Assembly: GCA_001632425.1 (NCBI GenBank)
Contig: KV425579.1
Span: 282,334-346,333 of the forward strand
DNA length: 64,000 nucleotides
Reading direction: 5' to 3'
Source: Neolentinus lepideus HHB14362 ss-1
Taxonomy: Eukaryota; Basidiomycota; Agaricomycetes; Gloeophyllales; Gloeophyllaceae
In this document: positions 58,401-64,000 of the stretch, piece after piece
Position numbering within the stretch: position 1 is the first letter of the stretch
Layout of the letters: each line of letters begins with the position of its first letter
Translations under genes and position numbers: made by a program
Notes under the pieces: model-generated
Databases searched by the model: none
Seen by the model: the letters and a program-made list of their open reading frames with translations, nothing else
What the model was told of the DNA's origin: nothing

Positions 58401-59927
58401 CTTTTATGACCTGCGACTGTCATTGACAGCAGTTCAGTGCGAGAGTGGCTTATATGAAAGTCGAGCAACAACTAAAACTCCGGGGCATCCTCTACACTCA
58501 CGTCAACCCGTCCGAGGGTTCGCCGGTTACTCCAGAATTGATGCACCTTCAGTCGTCACTAGCTCGCTCTGTGCCAGGGCTATGCGTCCAGTCGGCCGAT
58601 ATATTGTCTGGTGCTCCGGCCGCCGAGGCTGCGATGCCAAATATACGGGTCATACCTCTGAACTGGTGGTCGGAGAAGAAGGCCCAGGTAGGTCGAAGAA
58701 TAGATAGTTGAGTCTCTGTATTCTGACACTCGTCTGCATTAGGTTGTTACCTGCGTAAAGCTAAAATACGTCCAGCAGCCTATGGGCAAACGAGCAGGGT
58801 CGAGTGCCGTGATACGACCGTCGAAGCGTATCATATATGATACTGAAGAAGCCGTTGTCTCATTTTTGTCTGAGGATGTGGACAAGTGCGTGGACGAGTT
58901 CCTTGAGGAATGGGCTCGCGTATCAAAGATGGTTGTCATCGCACGAGAAGGTAACGTTCGTGTCTCTACGAAAGTGTATCAGATCTTGAACCATTGTTCC
59001 TCATAGTCGGTCAGATGTCTAAAGAAAAGAAATGGCCCGACATTCGGCTGCTGTCCTTCGATTTACAAACAGTGGAGTTCGCATATGCTGCCGTGAGTCG
59101 ACTACCCACATGGGAGGCCTTCCCTTGTCCTTGTCTCATCTATATCATACCAGGACTATACGGTCTCTATTACATGCACAGATCAGCTATCTCCATCGGG
59201 AGGCACTTATGAACTTCGTTTCTCCAGAGCTAAGTATTCCGGTCTGGAAGAACGCTTTAATCCGCATGAGGATTCCGAGCCTTTCTTACGGAGTCTGCTG
59301 CGCCAGGGACGCCTTGCCTCGTCACTGCAGATGCTGGTATCCTTACTGAGGCAGACGTTACCGATTGTCATCGAGCTAGATGAAATCCTCAAAGAGGCGT
59401 CTGAGAAGGGTCACCCTTTAGACACATTTCCGAAGGCTGTTGGGTGGTATCGGTTACTTTATGGTGATTTCAGGTGTGTATTCGTTCACAGTTGGATATA
59501 AAAGCAGGTCATCATACTTCTTCCATACAGACATGCGTTGGACTTCCGGCTAATGAAGGGGCGTCAAATCGCTGTTCTCGATGCCTCTCATTCCGTGTAC
59601 GGCGGAGACTCCCTTACAAGTTCATTCTCGCTACAGAACGATCCCGGTTCACCCTCTAAACGACAGGCTGTAGGCGTGTCATCGCTTACGGGAAAGGCGG
59701 TCCAGAGAAATGATACTGGGCACGAGCTCATGGTACTTCAAGCTATTCCAGGATTTAAGGAAATTGTTCAGACAGCCGTCAAAGAAGTCGGACTTGCCAC
59801 AAAGTCCAGAGGTCGCTTCGCAGCGGTCGACGTCGGTATCATATGTGATATCTCTCTCGTCCGACCGATCATCCGGAGCGTCCACGAGAAGGTCCTTCAA
59901 AGACTGCAAATACTTGGAGAAACCTGA
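55424..59927 (+). CDS. MED14: Mediator of RNA polymerase II transcription subunit 14
   Basis: Encodes the backbone subunit (Rgr1/Med14) that links the head, middle and tail of the nuclear Mediator complex. Around sixteen exons. The N-terminal signature is ELPVVYDGQVPLGELLSRVA then QAIYAELQELAE, followed by ARKRTLADWVVKTKKQVVKL and WSRDADTVQKAM. The middle includes FVDVDFLFKVGGDKTG, VMKRHIEEGVNAQLG, FLQMMSMSYMLEILSYQ-ARR and LTISYWL-RKSLPKPLPPP. Later parts include LYVQLAKFQSHYLVIVIMDD. The end is VDVGIICDISLVRP...RLQILGET, TGA 59927. ATG 55424 is chosen; an upstream in-frame GTG is not a fungal start. Exon joins that I checked remain in frame. Single copy and essential in yeasts. Confidence 0.92.
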
Positions 59928-60494
59928 TGTGGTATGCTGATGAAAGAATGGGACAGTTCGTTTACCATATTTATCGCCTGCATCTCGTCGCTTTGCTTTC
60001 ACGCTTGATTAGTCCTTGTTATCGTTGTACTTATCGTGTAATCTGTATATTCTACTACGCAAAGTGCTGAATACCGCGGTCAACGGGTAGACAGACGGAG
60101 ACAGTCAATAGTATGGACTTCATCGACAGCACGATAGTGGCTATTCTGACGAGACGCCTGCCGCCTGTGCTACAGATCTACTCTAGGCTCGTCCTTCCAC
60201 TGACAAACGGAATGACCAGAAAGCAGCAGGCAGCCTCCTTTATAGTATACGGTCGCAAATGATGTTACAAGCACAATAGGATCTGACCACAAATTGATGG
60301 CGGAGCCACTAGCATTTAATATTTAACACCGAGTAACTTGACCACCACCGGATTATCACACTAAATCATGGGGGAGCATGTGCGCTCATCATAAATCGGT
60401 ATTGCTCGTATACATGTTGTACATCATTCATAAAGATCGTGAACAAATAGAAATGCAACCATACAACTCAGAAGGGTACCGTCGCAACAACAGA
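59928..60494. other. Convergent spacer between MED14 and polyubiquitin
   Basis: 3' untranslated sequence of two convergent genes. Nothing else recognised. Confidence 0.45.
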
Positions 60495-62739
<2,245 letters not shown>

Positions 62740-64000
62740 ATGCCCGAGACGTTTCAGGATGAACAACCGTCGCTCACAACGTCGGGTGTCGATGTACTCT
62801 TCCCGGAGATCTGGGACGAGGTCTTTTCGAACATTTACTCAGATAACCTTGCGAATGTTACTCTAACCTGCAGGACATTCCGTTGGCTTGCTCAGCCGTC
62901 ACTGTTCAAAAACCTGATTTTCAGAGTTAACGGACTCGGACAGGTTCAAGATCCTGCGTATCTCACCTCTCAGCAGGAACGTTTGCGATTTATCACCTCG
63001 GAAAGAATTGCACATGGCGTCCTTCACTGCTCAATCAAGGTACACCCAATGATTCTTATTGAACCCGACTCAATCTCGGATGCCACAAGACCGATGGTCA
63101 CTCGGACTCGCATCGTCGACGACATATTCGAGGTCCTCCCCGCGTTTCACAACATTCGCAGTCTCGCGTGCGAGTCTGTTCGCATAAACCCCTACAGATT
63201 CCAGAAAATTCGGCAACTACCATCTCTCCAGCATCTCATGTTAACGCACTGCGTACCATCTAGTAATGGATATCCGCCACTTCCCCTCCGTTCACTTATC
63301 CTCCGTGACTTCATCGGTTATGAAAACACCACAATGCAAGCTCTGGGCTACCTTTCTCTCATCAGCCCTGAGCATCTACAGACACTCCGCATTGTTGACG
63401 GGACCGCCATGTCCAGCTATCTCCTGGGCATTCTCGAGACACGCGGCCGACTATCACTCCGCGTCTTGCAAGTCGCCTACCCGATGGCGCGGTCGCCATA
63501 TTTTACCCCGGTTTTATCGCAGCGCCAGGCCCTGGAAGAGCTCCTTATCTGTCCCAGTGACGAATTCAGCCCTGAGACCGTGCCCATCCTACCTGCCAAC
63601 GTGTTGACCAAACTCAAGCACTATGCCGGTCCGCACTCGCTCTTTGGGGCTTTGCGCCACAAGGACCTACTCCGGCACGTCACACTTTGGGGACATATGC
63701 TCGGAGGTGCCAGCGAGACGGAGGAGTTGCTCGAGTTACTGCCGATGTTGCCCCGTCGTCTGGAGTCATTGCAGTTCTCGGTGACGGACCTTAGCGAGGC
63801 CTTGTATACCGCTTTCTGGGATCATTTTGAGGGTCTGAAGAATGTGCGCATTGCCATATACAATTATGGTCGCCAAATACTGAGGAAGGGGGTTCATAAC
63901 GATGTAAGTCAATTCATCGTCTATGGCGGCTTAATATATCTCATTTTGTTGAAGCCTTTGTTGAAGGCGCTTAGGCGGCTGCCGCCGAGTATCGAAAACA
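62740..64000 (+). CDS. F-box/LRR-like protein, 5' part
   Basis: An open frame starts at ATG 62740 (MPETFQDEQPSLTTSG) and runs to the window end. Near the N-terminus FPEIWDEVFSNIY followed by LANVTLTCRTFRWLAQPSLF has the F-box pattern that binds Skp1 in SCF ubiquitin ligases. The rest has irregular leucine-rich segments (RQLPSLQHLMLTHC, LRSLILRDF, PEHLQTLRIVDG, RHVTLWGHML, RRLESLQFSVTDL), as in the large basidiomycete F-box family. A GTAAGT at 63904 probably begins a 51-base intron that contains no in-frame stop, so reading through it is also possible. The substrate is unknown. The 3' end is outside the window. Confidence 0.85.
   Translation, partial: MPETFQDEQPSLTTSGVDVLFPEIWDEVFSNIYSDNLANVTLTCRTFRWLAQPSLFKNLIFRVNGLGQVQDPAYLTSQQERLRFITSERIAHGVLHCSIKVHPMILIEPDSISDATRPMVTRTRIVDDIFEVLPAFHNIRSLACESVRINPYRFQKIRQLPSLQHLMLTHCVPSSNGYPPLPLRSLILRDFIGYENTTMQALGYLSLISPEHLQTLRIVDGTAMSSYLLGILETRGRLSLRVLQVAYPMARSPYFTPVLSQRQALEELLICPSDEFSPETVPILPANVLTKLKHYAGPHSLFGALRHKDLLRHVTLWGHMLGGASETEELLELLPMLPRRLESLQFSVTDLSEALYTAFWDHFEGLKNVRIAIYNYGRQILRKGVHNDVSQFIVYGGLIYLILLKPLLKALRRLPPSIEN

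Overview
The window is nuclear DNA of a filamentous basidiomycete, most likely an agaricomycete. Genes are split by many short introns of about 50-60 bases with GT...AG ends. The recognisable gene set is eukaryotic: MCM2, Mediator subunit 14, the DASH subunit Dad2, a SCY1-like pseudokinase, intron-containing polyubiquitin, ATP-type PEP carboxykinase and mitochondrial bS6. Several families are typical of mushroom-forming fungi, such as BTB/POZ proteins, F-box proteins and HSL-type esterases. No CRISPR array, rRNA, tRNA or prokaryotic operon structure was seen.

Layout. 0-9 kb: the 3' end of a formate/nitrite-type channel, then a family of membrane-anchored alpha/beta hydrolases (two intact genes and one decayed copy), with a BTB protein, a small DUF3128 protein and a dual-specificity phosphatase among them. 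9-32 kb and 40 kb: a gene-poor region dominated by eight copies of a 136-residue single-domain hemerythrin (HHE) gene. Six are intact and two are pseudogenes. They lie on both strands, and MCM2 sits between two inverted copies that look identical over about 560 bp. 33-51 kb: PEP carboxykinase, a second BTB protein, a short-chain dehydrogenase (SDR) family (two intact genes, one pseudogene, one relic), an FAD monooxygenase, mitochondrial bS6 and a HAD hydrolase. 51-64 kb: dense housekeeping genes (Dad2, the SCYL1/Cex1-like protein, Mediator 14, six-unit polyubiquitin), then an F-box gene that runs off the end.

Interpretation. The most unusual content is the hemerythrin cluster. All intact copies keep the four-helix metal-ligand pattern (H, HxxxE, H, HxxxE), the same three intron positions, a TATA-like box and a shared 5' leader. 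The copies have spread by tandem duplication (F/G), decayed (B/C) and apparently been homogenised by gene conversion between inverted copies (D/E), which also share a GC-AG intron. The physiological role of such small fungal HHE proteins cannot be read from the sequence. Local families of hydrolases, SDRs and HHE proteins beside single-copy essential genes suggest a region that tolerates repeated local duplication.
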